DNA of 64,000 bases from Amoebophrya sp. A120 (taxonomy: Eukaryota > Sar > Dinophyceae > Syndiniales > Amoebophryaceae), in contig CAJINV010000010.1 in the NCBI GenBank assembly GCA_905178155.1, positions 456,074 to 520,073 of the forward strand, read 5' to 3'. Each line of letters starts with the position of its first letter. Position 1 is the first letter of the stretch. A program made the position numbers and the translations under genes. The notes beneath the pieces were generated by a model. It did no database searches. It was not told the origin of the DNA and saw only the letters and a program-made list of their open reading frames with translations. This document shows positions 1-10,693 of this stretch, one piece after another.

Positions 1-1016
1 ACCAGCTTCCACTTTGGCACAACGACACCCATCTCTTTGCACAACAACCGCATCACCTCGTCGCAGTACCCTTGCAGCCGACTACTTGCAATCTTGTCCA
101 GTGGGGTTTTTTGCAAATTCGCGATGAAAAGGTCGCCAAACTGCTTCTCCCCGACAGTTTTCGGTATGTCCGCCGCGGGGGTCACCGTCAAGCTGCTCCC
201 CAGCGCCAAGCAGAAATCCGCTTTTACCGCCGCGTTTTCCGCAGATTCTAACTCCTCCATCGGTAGGTTCTCCCCAAAATTGATGATCGAGTCGAGAAGT
301 TGGCCATTACATTCACTATTGTCGCAAAACCGCCCGGTCTCGTGGGAATGCACTTTCTGACTGGTCCGGGTTCGGAAATCGCGTAGATACTTTCTTTTGC
401 ACTTTTTGCAAATCTCCAGGTTCCGGTTGCCGTGCAGTTCGGAAAATTTCGCCTTGTCCACGCCCGACCGCAAGTGCAGCCCGTCGGTGTTCTGGGACAC
501 GAGATGCTTCAAAACGCCCTGGTCCAGCATCGCTTTCAACGCCATATGGGTAAAGGTCGGGAACGCTTTTTGCACGTCTTGGATCCGATCTGTTTTACCA
601 CTCCTCCTTTCCTGCTTGCTCAGCGGCTTCTTCGCGTTTGCATCCTTCTCCCACTTCCCCGGTCCCGTTGGCAACACCGTATTCATGCCAGATCTGAAAT
701 CCGGAATTCCGGCGGCCGTGGAGATCCCGGCGCCGGTGAAAGCGATGGCGAATTTGGCTTTTCTCATTTTGACGGCGATATGCATTGCAAAAGAAGTATC
801 GTTGTACTCGTATAAATGCATCACAAATTTCCTCAGCATGAGAAATCAAATTTGTAATGCGGATTTAGCTTAAGAACACGATTTGTAATGCATGATTGCA
901 ATACGAGTACGATACTTTTGCACAGGATAGGCGACTTCCTTGATTTTCTGCTCCAGAACCGCCGGGTCGTCGAAAAATTCTTTCACCTCCTCCTTGCTCC
1001 GGGCGGTGGCGGCCAT
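1..1016 (-). CDS. Sirtuin, NAD-dependent protein deacylase (SIRT6/7-like), cut by the window edge
   Basis: Predicted to remove acyl groups from lysine using NAD+, in the nucleus if it behaves like SIRT6/7. Two exons (1016-930 and 778-1) join in frame when the introner at 779-929 and one TCGCC copy are removed, giving KIKEVAVKMRKAKFAIAFTG across the junction. Family motifs in order: GAGISTAAGIPDFRS (NAD-binding loop), QNTDGLH with the catalytic His, ELHGN, a zinc site made of CKKC and a later C-x4-C (FCDNSEC), NFGENLP, and GSSLTVTPAAD. The spacing of the zinc cysteines and the GRFC segment look closest to SIRT6/7, but the class is an inference. The start ATG at 1016 opens MAATARSKEEVKEF. About 288 residues are visible; the C-terminus lies outside the window. 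Nearest upstream gene ends at 2265. Confidence 0.93.
779..929. mobile_element. Introner, family A (sirtuin gene)
   Basis: Ends TATGCATTGC and GCACAGGATA, inverted repeat GCAAAAGTATCGTACTCGTA type; 5-bp duplication GGCGA on both sides. Excision keeps the sirtuin frame. Confidence 0.93.
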
Positions 1017-2264
1017 GTTGTTGATTTTTGGGGTGAGGGATGAATAAAACGGAAAACTCGTGGAGGCTGTGGCAGGTGCCTTGCTGGAAGAAATTTAGAT
1101 AAATCGAGATGAGTTTTGAGAAAATAAGTGGAGATCGAGATGTTGGGAGAACAGCATAAAACCGAACCGAACAAAAACTGGATGTGCTGTTGATGTTGAA
1201 ACTAAAGAGTGTACTACTCGCCGAGCTGTATTTGATGCAGAAGATTAGAATCAGAACTTGAGCTGCGAGGCGCATCTATATACTTAATTTGTACGGCATA
1301 GACGAAGAAGCTGAGGCAGCCGATATCTAACTGATCAGAATGCAGAAGGTGAGTCTACGTAGATAAAAGGAGGTCCTGTTTGCCGACGATTGTTTCACCG
1401 AATCGAGACGAGGTCATCGAAAATGAAAATCGACAAGTGCTGTTTACAGCGCAGCAAACCGCACTGGGTTTTCGGTTTGATTCAATATCAACAGCCGACG
1501 AATCAATGAAATGGTCCCACACAAAAGTAAAAAAACCGAGAATGATAGTTGTGCGGCGAGACCCAGACCGATGGCCGAAAGGGTCTTGTCGCTCCTGTGC
1601 AGAGCCTGCTTCCTGTTGTCCCAGAATTGAGAGAGAACCGAAAGCGAACTCCCTGTTACCGAAGGCGGAATGGAGCCATCAGGTGAGCTGCCGCTGCGAA
1701 CAAAACACGAAAACACCATAGTAGGCATCACGCCTTGATGAGACTCCCCCTGGTTGATCTTTCTTTTGTTATCTTTTGCAGCAGGGCTGCCGATACCCAT
1801 CTCGGTAGAAAAAGAAAACGGGTCCCGCCGATTATGTAGCTCAAAAGCGCGTGATAAGACGAAAACGTGTGTTCCCGGGGTAAGACAGTAGAGCGAGGAC
1901 ATCAGCCCGTCGGTACAGAGCGCATGTATGAATGGAAAATCATCGAAAAGCATGAGTCATCAGGAAGACTGGACATCCTGTAGCTCTGGCTACAAATAAG
2001 ACTCGTCACACAGCGCAGAACTCCACGTCCTCGTGCTCCGTCGTGCCTTTTTTCATCATGATGAGTAGTAGGTTCAAAGTACAACTACGTATGTTCGTGT
2101 TGGGCTGGGGCAGGGCGAAGGGTAACTACGTTGAAAAAATGCTGGCTTAGATTGCGCCACAGAATGCGGCATGAGACAATCAGGCGCAACCGTTGCGCGA
2201 CATCATCAAAAGTGGGCGCAGTTCGTTGAACGAACTGCGAACTTGTAACCCGACCCCCTCGTGA
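1017..2264. other. Intergenic stretch with no supported gene
   Basis: Lies between the sirtuin start and the end of the membrane-protein gene. One minus-strand frame (about 1444-1953) stays open for 169 codons and contains a hydrophobic run, but it has no recognisable domain and no introner, so I do not call it a gene. It probably holds the 5' flank of the sirtuin and the 3' flank of the upstream gene. Confidence 0.5.
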
Positions 2265-4142
2265 TCACTCCGTGCCCGTCCACGCCACCCTGGGTGGTTG
2301 CTGCTGCACGCCTCCGCCCCGCTGCCCCCGCCCCCGCCGTGGCGCGTACGGGTCTCTCTGGTTCGGTGGCGCATCGGCCCAGGAAGCTGTCGTCGTGGTG
2401 GTCGTCGTCAGGCTTGTCACGAAGTCATTTGTCATCGGCCCTCGTGGCGCGAAACTAGCCTGGGGGAGGGTATCGGAGGTGGGGGCTTGGAACATGCTGG
2501 CGTTGGGGGTTGGAAGATTACCGTTTATTGGCATACTATCATTACTGTTGTAGCCGGGAGTACTATATCAACTGCAAATATGTCTGGGTCTGAGACTTGT
2601 CATGCACGTTTTGCACGAGCCAAGATGCCTGTGATGCATGCCCTAGCATCACAGACTTTTTGATGAGGGCTTCTTGATGCCTATTCCGGATGACAATTGC
2701 CCTCTCCGCGTAGCAGACACTACATTTCCATTGCTGCCCATGCAATACAGATTTTCTTGGAATCCAAATACAGCATCACAAGTTGCATTCTTCCAAACCC
2801 AGACATATTTGCATTTGATAAACTAGAAGAAAATTGCTGCGATTGTCCACCTATCCTGTGCAAAAGTATCGCACTCGTATAAATGCAAGTCTTGCATTAC
2901 AAATCTTCCTCTTGAGGCAAATCCGCATTGCAAATTTTATATCTCATGCTGAAGAAATTTGTAATGCATTTATACGACTACGATACTTTTGCAGTTCATA
3001 CCACCACCTCCGCTCGCAGCGAATCCTCTGCCGACGAACTGGTCCTGTTCCGCCGAGTTTCTGCTTTTGTCGTTGTCAATGATCAAACCGGTCGGGATGT
3101 TTGTCGGCACGTTGTCTATGGCCGTGCCGTGGGAATTCAAGACCGGTTGCCCGACGACCACCGTGTCCACAGGTGGTTATGCATTGCAAAAGTATCGTAC
3201 TCGTATAAATGCATTACAAATTTTCTCAGCATGAGAAATAAAATTTGTAATGCTAATTTACCTTAAGAAAAATATTTGTAATGCAAGACTTGCATTTATA
3301 CGAATACGATACTTTTGCACAGGATAGTGGTCGCATGCCCCCGATTCCGTCTTGGTACTGCAACGCCGCGTATCCATTGCAAATATGTCTGGGTCTGGAA
3401 GAGTTGCGCACGATTTGTCATGTACATTCTGCATGACTCGTGATGTCTGTGATGCGCGCTCTAGCACCACAAATTATGCGAGCGCTTTCTGATCATCCCG
3501 CCATGCCTATTCCGCATGAGAAATGATGTCCACTCCGCGTAGCACAAACTGGACTCTTCTTTTGCTGGTCACGCAATACAGATTTTTCTTTGGAATCCAA
3601 AGACAGCATCACAAGTTGTAACCTTCCAGACTCAACAGATGACATATTCGCAATGCATACCGCGTCCCTCCTTCGCGCCTCCTCCCTCGATTTGGCGGAA
3701 TAGCGCTCGATCAGTATGCACAGCCCGCAGATTCCCAGCGACGCACCGGCCATCACGGCAAACCCGATCATCCAGCTGAGCATGTCGTTGCTATTGTCGT
3801 CGGTATATGCATTGCAAAAGTATCCTATTCGTATAAATGCAAGTCTTGCATTGCAAATCTTTGTCTTAAGGCAAATCTGCATATACAAATTCTATTTCTC
3901 ATGCTGAGAAAATTTGTAATGCATTTATACGAGTACGATACTTTTGCAATTGATACGGTAGAACTATCGTCAGCGGAGGACGATGACGGCTGGACCCGCG
4001 AACCCGCACTTGGAACTTCCTGCCCGGGGAGGTTATTCACGCCGGACGTGTCTCCGACGACTACATTTAGGCTAAATATGGAGGGACTACTCTCAAGTGG
4101 TGCTACTACCTTGATCGCTCCTGCGCCATGAATTTTTTTCAA
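2265..4142 (-). CDS. Single-pass membrane protein of unknown function (5' end uncertain)
   Basis: Six exons joined by excising five introners give 287 codons including the stop, an exact multiple of three. The first 60 or so residues are Ser/Pro-rich (PSAGSRVQPSSSSADDSS). A membrane segment follows (MIGFAVMAGASLGICGLCIL), then a basic stop-transfer run (ERYSAKSREEARRRDA), then a low-complexity tail with poly-Thr, RGRGQRGGG and QQQPPR. This suggests an outside N-terminus and a cytoplasmic tail. No ATG is visible at the 5' end: the frame opens after a TGA near 4163, so an upstream exon is likely. It may be the 3' half of the Cys-rich secreted gene that ends 200 bp upstream, which would make one type I membrane protein. 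No family recognised. Confidence 0.7.
2566..2820. mobile_element. Introner, family B (membrane-protein gene)
   Basis: Inverted repeats around ATGTCTGGGTCTGGAAG type; flanks TACTA/AACTA (one mismatch). Excision restores the frame. Confidence 0.9.
2852..3000. mobile_element. Introner, family A (membrane-protein gene)
   Basis: TATCCTGTGC ... GCAGTTCATA; duplication CCACC exact. Confidence 0.93.
3178..3326. mobile_element. Introner, family A (membrane-protein gene)
   Basis: TATGCATTGC ... GCACAGGATA; duplication GTGGT exact. Confidence 0.93.
3371..3659. mobile_element. Introner, family B (membrane-protein gene)
   Basis: TATCCATTGC ... CAATGCATA; duplication CCGCG exact. The right repeat is degenerate (CTTCCAGACTCAACAGATGA). 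Confidence 0.92.
3806..3955. mobile_element. Introner, family A (membrane-protein gene)
   Basis: TATGCATTGC ... GCAATTGATA; duplication CGGTA exact. It sits just before the codons of the membrane segment. Confidence 0.93.
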
Positions 4143-4338
4143 ACAACATTGACGAAGGTTTATTGAGGATGAGTCTCAACTTGACCAAGCCACTTCGGAT
4201 GACAAGTTCTCCATTACGTGCTCCTCAATTTATTTAGCATTGAAATCCTTGCCAAAAAAAAAAAATCCGTAAAATGCAAGACGCAATAAAGGCTGTCTTC
4301 TTCTACTTTGGCTATTGATGCCTGCATCACAGACAGAT

Positions 4339-7300
4339 TCAAGTATAGAAGTTGTACGGCGATTCAAGAAGTAGAAACCCGTTTGAGAACCTCCCGAGCA
4401 TACTGGGACTCGGCGTTGCCTCCGATCCGTTGTTTTGCCAGTCGGCGGAAGATAACGTCCACACCCCTTCCAAAGACGGCGCCGCGATGCTTGGATTGAA
4501 ACTGTTCCAAATTTCTCTGCCCTTGTCCTCCATTCTATCCTTGTACGTTTATGACAGTTCATAATTCCCCCTCCCCCTCATTTGTCATGCAAAATACCAA
4601 ATCCACCCTTTGCCCTGTGGCACTGCTTGCGTGACAGATTCCCGAAGCCGAAACAGCTCTGCAGTCAGTCGTAAATATGTCATGCAAAAGCTACATCTCT
4701 GCCAGGACTTGTGTTGCTGCGGATGCCATGTCCAAATGAGGGGGAGGGGGAGTTGTGCGCTTTCATAACGTTTCTGCCACGTCCAAAGCCGCGTCCGGGA
4801 GATTCTGCGGCAAGGCGGCCACTATGCATTGCAAATAGGTCTGCGTCTGGAAGATTGCAAGACTTGTCATGCTTCTCGGGCTTGACTCTTAGCTCTGTAA
4901 TGCTGAGCAGGCGCGAAAAGATCCTCTGGTCTGTTATACAAAAATCGAGCCTGCCATGGGGAATACGTCGCAACACGACGGGGAACAAAAACTTGTCATG
5001 CTCGGCCACCTATCGCAGTGATCTGATTATTCACAGACCTGCATCACAAATTTCCAGACCCAGACATATTTGCAGTGGATAGCCGCAGCGTAGGGGTAGG
5101 CCCGTTTGATCTCCACTGACATTTCTTCGTAGATCGCGTTCAGTTGGCTTCGCTCGGGCCCGGTGTCCGGGATTTGTAGCCTCTCCACGATCCTTTCCAG
5201 CCCGGTTTTGTACAAATGGTCAATCTCCTGGTCCAGAGCCAAATGCCAGTTGTTGTCCAGCCCCGCGGCGTTATTCGGACACGCGTCGCAGTCGCACTCG
5301 TAGCGCTGCGTTGCGACCAGCCAGTAGACCCGGGAATTTCCGCAGAACCGCGGACACCAGAGGTTGTCCATGGTTTGAAAATTTGCGTCCTCCCGCTTGC
5401 AGCACCCCCCGATGTTGGGCTGCGTGACCCCGTCGTCGCAGATGTAGTCGTGGTTTTTGGTCGCCGGGGGCTCGCACTTCTGGTACTTCGCACAGGGACT
5501 GTCCTTCTTGATGCAATGGTTGTTGCAGTCGTCAGAGATGTCCGCAATGTGGTTGCACTTGGTCGCGCAGGAAATCCCGCAGGATAAGGCCTCGGAGGAA
5601 CCGCAATGGGCGGCGAGGGCGTTGCACTGCAGCTGGTTTTCGTCGGTGCAAATGTGCTCGTACTCGGGGGAGGTGCAGCAGGAGGTGGAGTTGAGTGCGG
5701 TGATGATGTCTGTCGTATAGAAGTAGAAGTACAACTAGAATTTATTTTACAAACATCTTGTTCATGACCACAATCGAAAGAGAGCACAAGCACACTCGCT
5801 GTTAATCTTGTTGCATCACAAGCATTTGCTGAGAAACGCATCATCGTTTTCACGTATCAAAAAATACCGCTCTTGCACGCGCAGTGCGCGCTGGCTTGTA
5901 TCTGCTCCCACCGGGTGCTGTGGGGATACCTGTATCAACTGTAAAAGTGTCTGGGTCTGAAAGATTCTGACACTTGTGGTCATGCACGTTTTGCATGAGC
6001 CATGAAAGATGTCTGTGATGCATACCCTGGTAATACAGATTTTCTGAGGGCTTCTTGATGCCTAATTTCGCATGACAAATGGAAATGCCTTCTCAGCGTA
6101 GCAAAAGATGCATTCCCTTTGCTACTCATGCAATACAGCTTTTTTTGGAATCCACATGCAGCATCACAAGTTGCATTCTTCCAGACCCAGACATTTTTGC
6201 ACCTGATAACCTGGAAACGCAAGCAATCCACTCGGCCGCCATCGTTGTCCTTTCAAAAGCGACGGAGTCACAGACTTTCATGCTGTTGCCGGAAGCCGTT
6301 TCCGCGACTGCATGGTCGAATAGGCACTTTACTTTGTCCCAGAAAGTATGAACAGGGGAAGCGCACTTCTTCGATGGTGTAGTGAAGCTGAAGAGAGTTC
6401 TTGCAGACACAGCACAAAGAGATCCACCATCTGAGGCGTGCCACTGCAACGTCGCAGTTCCAGTTGCACATAGACATACACATACTTGTGACATTCCGCA
6501 TGAACATGATTGCAGATCATGACCTCTTCCTCTTCTCATCATCTTCATCACCATGACCACCAGAAAAGGCCTTCCTCTCCATACCACTGGGAACATTCAC
6601 ACGGCGCCCCGGCCAGGCTCTCGTAGGCGGTTTCGAGGCAAAGTATGACCCGCTCAGGTGTTACAATGTCAAGCGTTGCAATAGAATATGGAGATCTGTG
6701 ATGCAAGAGCTGCATGATCTAGCCTACTCTGACAGGATTGCGCATGACAAGTTGAAGTTTCGGAGTCCCAAAGAGCCGCACATGGAAATTTGTATTGCAG
6801 AAAGTGGAACGCACTGGAAGTCTGTCATGCTCATCATGCAAGACAAAATCCAGACTCTACTGTAACAACTGAGATTGTAACACCTGAGCGCGTTGTACAA
6901 AGCGGCGGGCATTTCTGCTTGCACTCCTGCGCCCGCGCGTCCGTGCAATCCGGGTTGCTATGACAGTGCACAGCTTCCCCTCCCCCTCATTTGTATAGCA
7001 TAAACGGCAATCCAAGCGTCAGCAAGAATGCCGGTTTTGCATGACAAATTTGCCCAAGAGTGTAGTACTGTGTGGGCTTCCGGAGTTTGTCATGCAAGCA
7101 GTGCCAACAGGCGCAGCCTGGATTTGGCATTTTGCGTGACAAATGAGGGGGAGGGGGGATTGTGCACTGGCGTAGTTGCAATCCAAGGTGCACATGTTTG
7201 TCCAGGTGGGGTGGTCGCAGCAATTTATCGCGCTGGTCCAGCTGGGGTCATGGCTGTACATGTCTCGCCATTTCGGCGTCAGGTCGTTCTGGCACCAGCA

Positions 7301-7723
7301 ATCCACGTGGACACGCTCGGACGTACCTGGTGGCGGTTTTGCAGCGTTATGTAGGCTAGCTGTCAGTACTAGGCTCTTTGTGCAGCTTCGCACGTATTCA
7401 TCGAAAACGAAAAAGAATGAAGCGAATTGGTTTATCATTGTGGTCGGGCATAATTCAAGCACAAGCACAATGAGGCAGCATTACAACGTCAAACTCCTGA
7501 ACAGCACAATATCAATACCGGGAACGGTAAAATCCGCCGTCTGCCATGCGTTATCACTACAGGTCGCGTAGCTTTGGTATGGTGGTGGCGAGTAGGCTGT
7601 GAGCCAGAACGAGTTGCACCACACGGAGGCCTGAGCGTTAGCAAATAACTGTGCTGGACTAAATTGTTGCAAGACTACCGTCCAAAGGAACAAGAACCGG
7701 GTGGGGATAAGCAAAACCGCCAT
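4339..7723 (-). CDS. Secreted cysteine-rich protein of unknown function
   Basis: ATG at 7723 starts a signal peptide (MAVLLIPTRFLFLWTVVLQQ, then a likely cleavage after ANA). Nine exons joined across five introners and three GT-AG introns give 541 codons including the stop, an exact multiple of three. The mature protein is rich in cysteines in pairs and short spacings, for example VDCWCQND, INCCDHP, DCNPDCTD, CKQKCPPLC, SCGISCATKC and CDCDACPNN. It then becomes acidic and helical (QIPDTGPERSQLNAIYEEMS). Probably exported, disulfide-bonded and possibly on the cell surface. No domain recognised. The join at 6388-6584 was chosen because it keeps the frame and a CTCTTCAG acceptor. The gene may continue through another intron into the membrane-protein exons starting at 4142. 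Confidence 0.72.
4550..4767. mobile_element. Introner, family D (Cys-rich gene)
   Basis: Inverted repeats with CCCCTCCCCCTCATTTG; duplication ACGTT exact. Confidence 0.92.
4823..5081. mobile_element. Introner, family B (Cys-rich gene)
   Basis: TATGCATTGC ... GCAGTGGATA; flanks GCCAC/GCCGC (one mismatch). Confidence 0.9.
5710..5867 (-). other. GT-AG intron in the Cys-rich gene
   Basis: Donor GCG|GTATTT and acceptor CGACAG|ACATC on the minus strand, 158 nt. Removing it joins HCACKS to DIITALNSTSCC in frame and links two ORFs that would otherwise look like separate genes. Confidence 0.7.
5933..6208. mobile_element. Introner, family B (Cys-rich gene)
   Basis: TATCAACTGT ... GCACCTGATA; duplication ACCTG exact. 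Confidence 0.93.
6388..6584 (-). other. Probable GT-AG intron in the Cys-rich gene
   Basis: Donor CAGTG|GTATGG and acceptor CTCTTCAG|CTTCAC, 197 nt. It joins CECSQC to FTTPSKKC in frame. Other acceptors nearby give stops. It could be a different pair. Confidence 0.5.
6644..6897. mobile_element. Introner, family J (Cys-rich gene)
   Basis: Inverted repeats CTCAGGTGTTACAAT / ATTGTAACACCTGAG; duplication CAAAG exact. Only copy of this family seen here. Confidence 0.9.
6959..7174. mobile_element. Introner, family D (Cys-rich gene)
   Basis: TATGACAGTGC ... GTGCACTGGCGTA; duplication GTTGC exact. Confidence 0.92.
7360..7518 (-). other. GT-AG intron in the Cys-rich gene
   Basis: Donor CCCG|GTATTG and acceptor GACAG|CTAGCC, 159 nt. 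It joins the signal-peptide exon to the first Cys-rich exon in frame (FTVPA then SLHNAAKPPP). Confidence 0.65.
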
Positions 7724-10693
7724 GCTGGAAAAAAACTGTCGTGATCGACGTGCTCCTGCGTGTGAATGAATGTCTCCTGGGGGACAGAACGGACTGCTGC
7801 AGGCCGACGAGGAGGAGTGTTGTTTTCGCATCAACATCTTGATCATGCGGATCGTGATCATGCGGAGATTTGGATCGAATCCAGCACCGCCAAAGCCCAA
7901 TCACCAGCACGGCGAAACAGAATTCCACGTGGGTATTTGTTCGTTGCACCGTCAATGGAATGTCAATTAGGACGACGTAGTGGTCTTCTACCGGTAATTT
8001 CCAGCCGGATATGTTGATCCAAACCGTGCCGCATGGACCTGCATGTGCATGTTCCGTGTTCTATCTACACGCGATGGAGCTCAACAAAAAAAAGAAAAAG
8101 ATAGTGTGTCATCTTTTGTTTTTCGCACTACACTATCTAGTTGATGCAGTTATTCCTTTACGCGTCAGGTTTAGGAGCGAGGGCCTGACGGCGATAACGG
8201 CGGTGTTAAAGTTCGTGTTTGTTGTTGGAAACAAATAAAACTTCTTATGCAGAAGCAGGGGAACTAACAAAGGTTGATGAAGAAAATATCTTTTTTAGGT
8301 AAAAATACGACTAGAGGGGGCAGGTGGGGGTAGGTACGATGAGGCAAGAGCTGTAGACTTCAACGAAGACGGAGAGATGGAGAAAGCCGGCCGATCTATT
8401 TCCGTTTTCTTCACCGAAAGAGTTACTAGAAAGAGAGCAGGACCATGATGTTTATTCGACGTTTTGGTAAAGAAACACTACCTGCAGAGCCACCACCTCC
8501 CGCCTAAAGAAACAACTTTAAGGACCGATAGTCTGCAAGACTTGCATGCTTTCTGCTCGATATTTTTCTGCACACCTTCCTTCCGAGATGAAGTCAACAT
8601 AACCGACATTGTCATGATGAATCACGTTCAACGTAGTAGAGTTCTTCCCACCACGAAAGCACTGCAGAGCTGTAGTGGATCACACATGCACATCGCTTTG
8701 TTGATGACGATACTTCTTCCACCGTTGGTTTTCTCCTGAACAGCTACAACTCAGAACACAAGAACTTATTTCGGGACGTGGTAAAAGACTACAACACTGC
8801 GCACGGGCATGTGTGAGTCATTGACCCTGGTGGTCCGACCCACAGAAGGACCGTGCAAAACTTCGATAGCAATAGATACTGTACTGAAATTGAAATAAAC
8901 TCGTTAATACAAAAGAAACATGTTGTTTTCCATGAGAGAGAAATCCTGGATAGATTTTGCTGTTCTACGTTTGTCAGACAAACTTCTTCTTATTGTGTAA
9001 ACGTGCAACTCAGTCAACAGTTTTGTTGAAAGATAGATTTGTTCGAGTTTTAGTTTTAGCAGAGGTGAAGATCATGACTTAGGTAGAAAGCATCGCTTTC
9101 ACCTTCTTGGAGCAAAATTTTTGAACTCTTCTTCTTCTTGTTCTTCATGCGTCGAATATCATAAAATTAGTGTGGAACTTTGCATATTCGTAGTGTGCAG
9201 CTACGCTGGTAATTTTGAGAAACAGAGCGACAACAGACACCGAGGCGACAAGAACCACCTGGCATCTAACTGTCGCCCCGCTGCAGCCTCTACTACACTT
9301 CTCATATTTTCATTTTCCTTGTTGATTATACGGAAGGTCAGTGCCCATACCCGCTTGGTAGAATCTGCAGACACGATACCGAACGGGTTGCGCTCATTCA
9401 TCTTACTGTCTTAGCCATAGAGTTTGACTCGCCACCGCTGTCTAGTACGGGGATCTTTCTCTTATTCACCTCCTTCGTGCCTGATGAAAATGTAGATTAA
9501 TGTAGTACAAGTACATGATGAATATGAAAATTCAGTGATTCGACGGAAGAGACGTATTCTGCTTTTCTGCTAGTACTCACTGTGCACACAGTCATTTTTT
9601 CTGCAATCTAAAAAAATCTCGTCATGATGAGGTGCCACAAATTTCATCCAAAACGCGATGCACCAAGCAACTAGGTTGTAAAAAACTAGAAACACTTAAC
9701 AGTGATTGCCTGGGAGGTGGACGAAGAGGCTGTATAATTGTTTTGAATTTTGCAGAGTTTTCGAAGTTAGTGAGTTTTTCTGTTTGCACAAAATTTGAAT
9801 CTTCTATCCAAAAGACTACGTCATGGTGAACATGCTATGAACAGGGATTTTGTCAAGAAAATAAAACTTTTACTGTATCTAAAAATAACCGCTACGTAGT
9901 ACTCAATTTCCTGTTCAATTTCGAACCAAAAAGCTGCCAACGTGTTTCTTTCTGTGGTACAAGTTTTAAGCAGACTGCCATTAGTAAAAAATTGCTAGGT
10001 AGTGTGTCTGTGAAAAGTAACAATTTCTGAACGTCAATGATGTACAAAAAAAGCTGATTTGATCGTGCTCTAGTCCAGACTATAGCAGTAGAGAGATTGA
10101 TGTTAATGTTTAAGAAGTTTATGATTCTTGGAATTTTGTAAAAAGAGTTATCTTCAGCTGCCCAAGTGCGTACAGATTTAATGCTAAACGAGAACTAGAA
10201 TATATTTTATGTTACAACAGAAGCTTTGAAGCTATCAATTTTGAATTTTTACGTTCAGTCAGTGTGAGTACAATGTGAACGACCAAAGTAGACGTCACTT
10301 TGAGCTAGTAGCTAGGAAGAACTCATAGGACAACTGAGTCACATAGGAGATACAAATAAATCTTGTACGATAGTACTGAAGAAGAACGAATTGCCTTGAT
10401 CTTGCACTACCAATATATAATGTTTTTGAAGTTTTTCGTTTTCCATACAGACAGGCATTATTGCTTAGACGAGGAGGTCATGAAGAACGAATAGTCAATC
10501 TGCTTGGTCACCCGAAGAAAAGATGAAAGAACTATGGTGCTTTTTAGCACGAAGAAATGATGCGTAAACATTATTTCACCCTCGTCGTGATAGTGGTAAT
10601 GTTGCGACCAGCATAATCAATATTTTTTCATTTCATCTACATTTTTTTCACTGTAACCCTAATCAGTAGAAGTAGCACCATTCAAGAATAGTT
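7724..10693. other. AT-richer intergenic region with no supported gene
   Basis: Three kilobases between two minus-strand genes. Only short frames without domains occur on either strand. No introner, RNA gene or clear repeat is visible. Base composition is more AT-rich than the flanking exons. Confidence 0.6.

Noticed and set aside
779-929. Reading the introners as CRISPR repeats
   Set aside because: They are inverted-repeat elements scattered in exons with target duplications, not direct repeats with spacers, and the genome is eukaryotic.
1444-1953. Minus-strand frame of 169 codons with a hydrophobic segment
   Set aside because: No domain, no introner, no clear start context; coding potential not convincing by eye.
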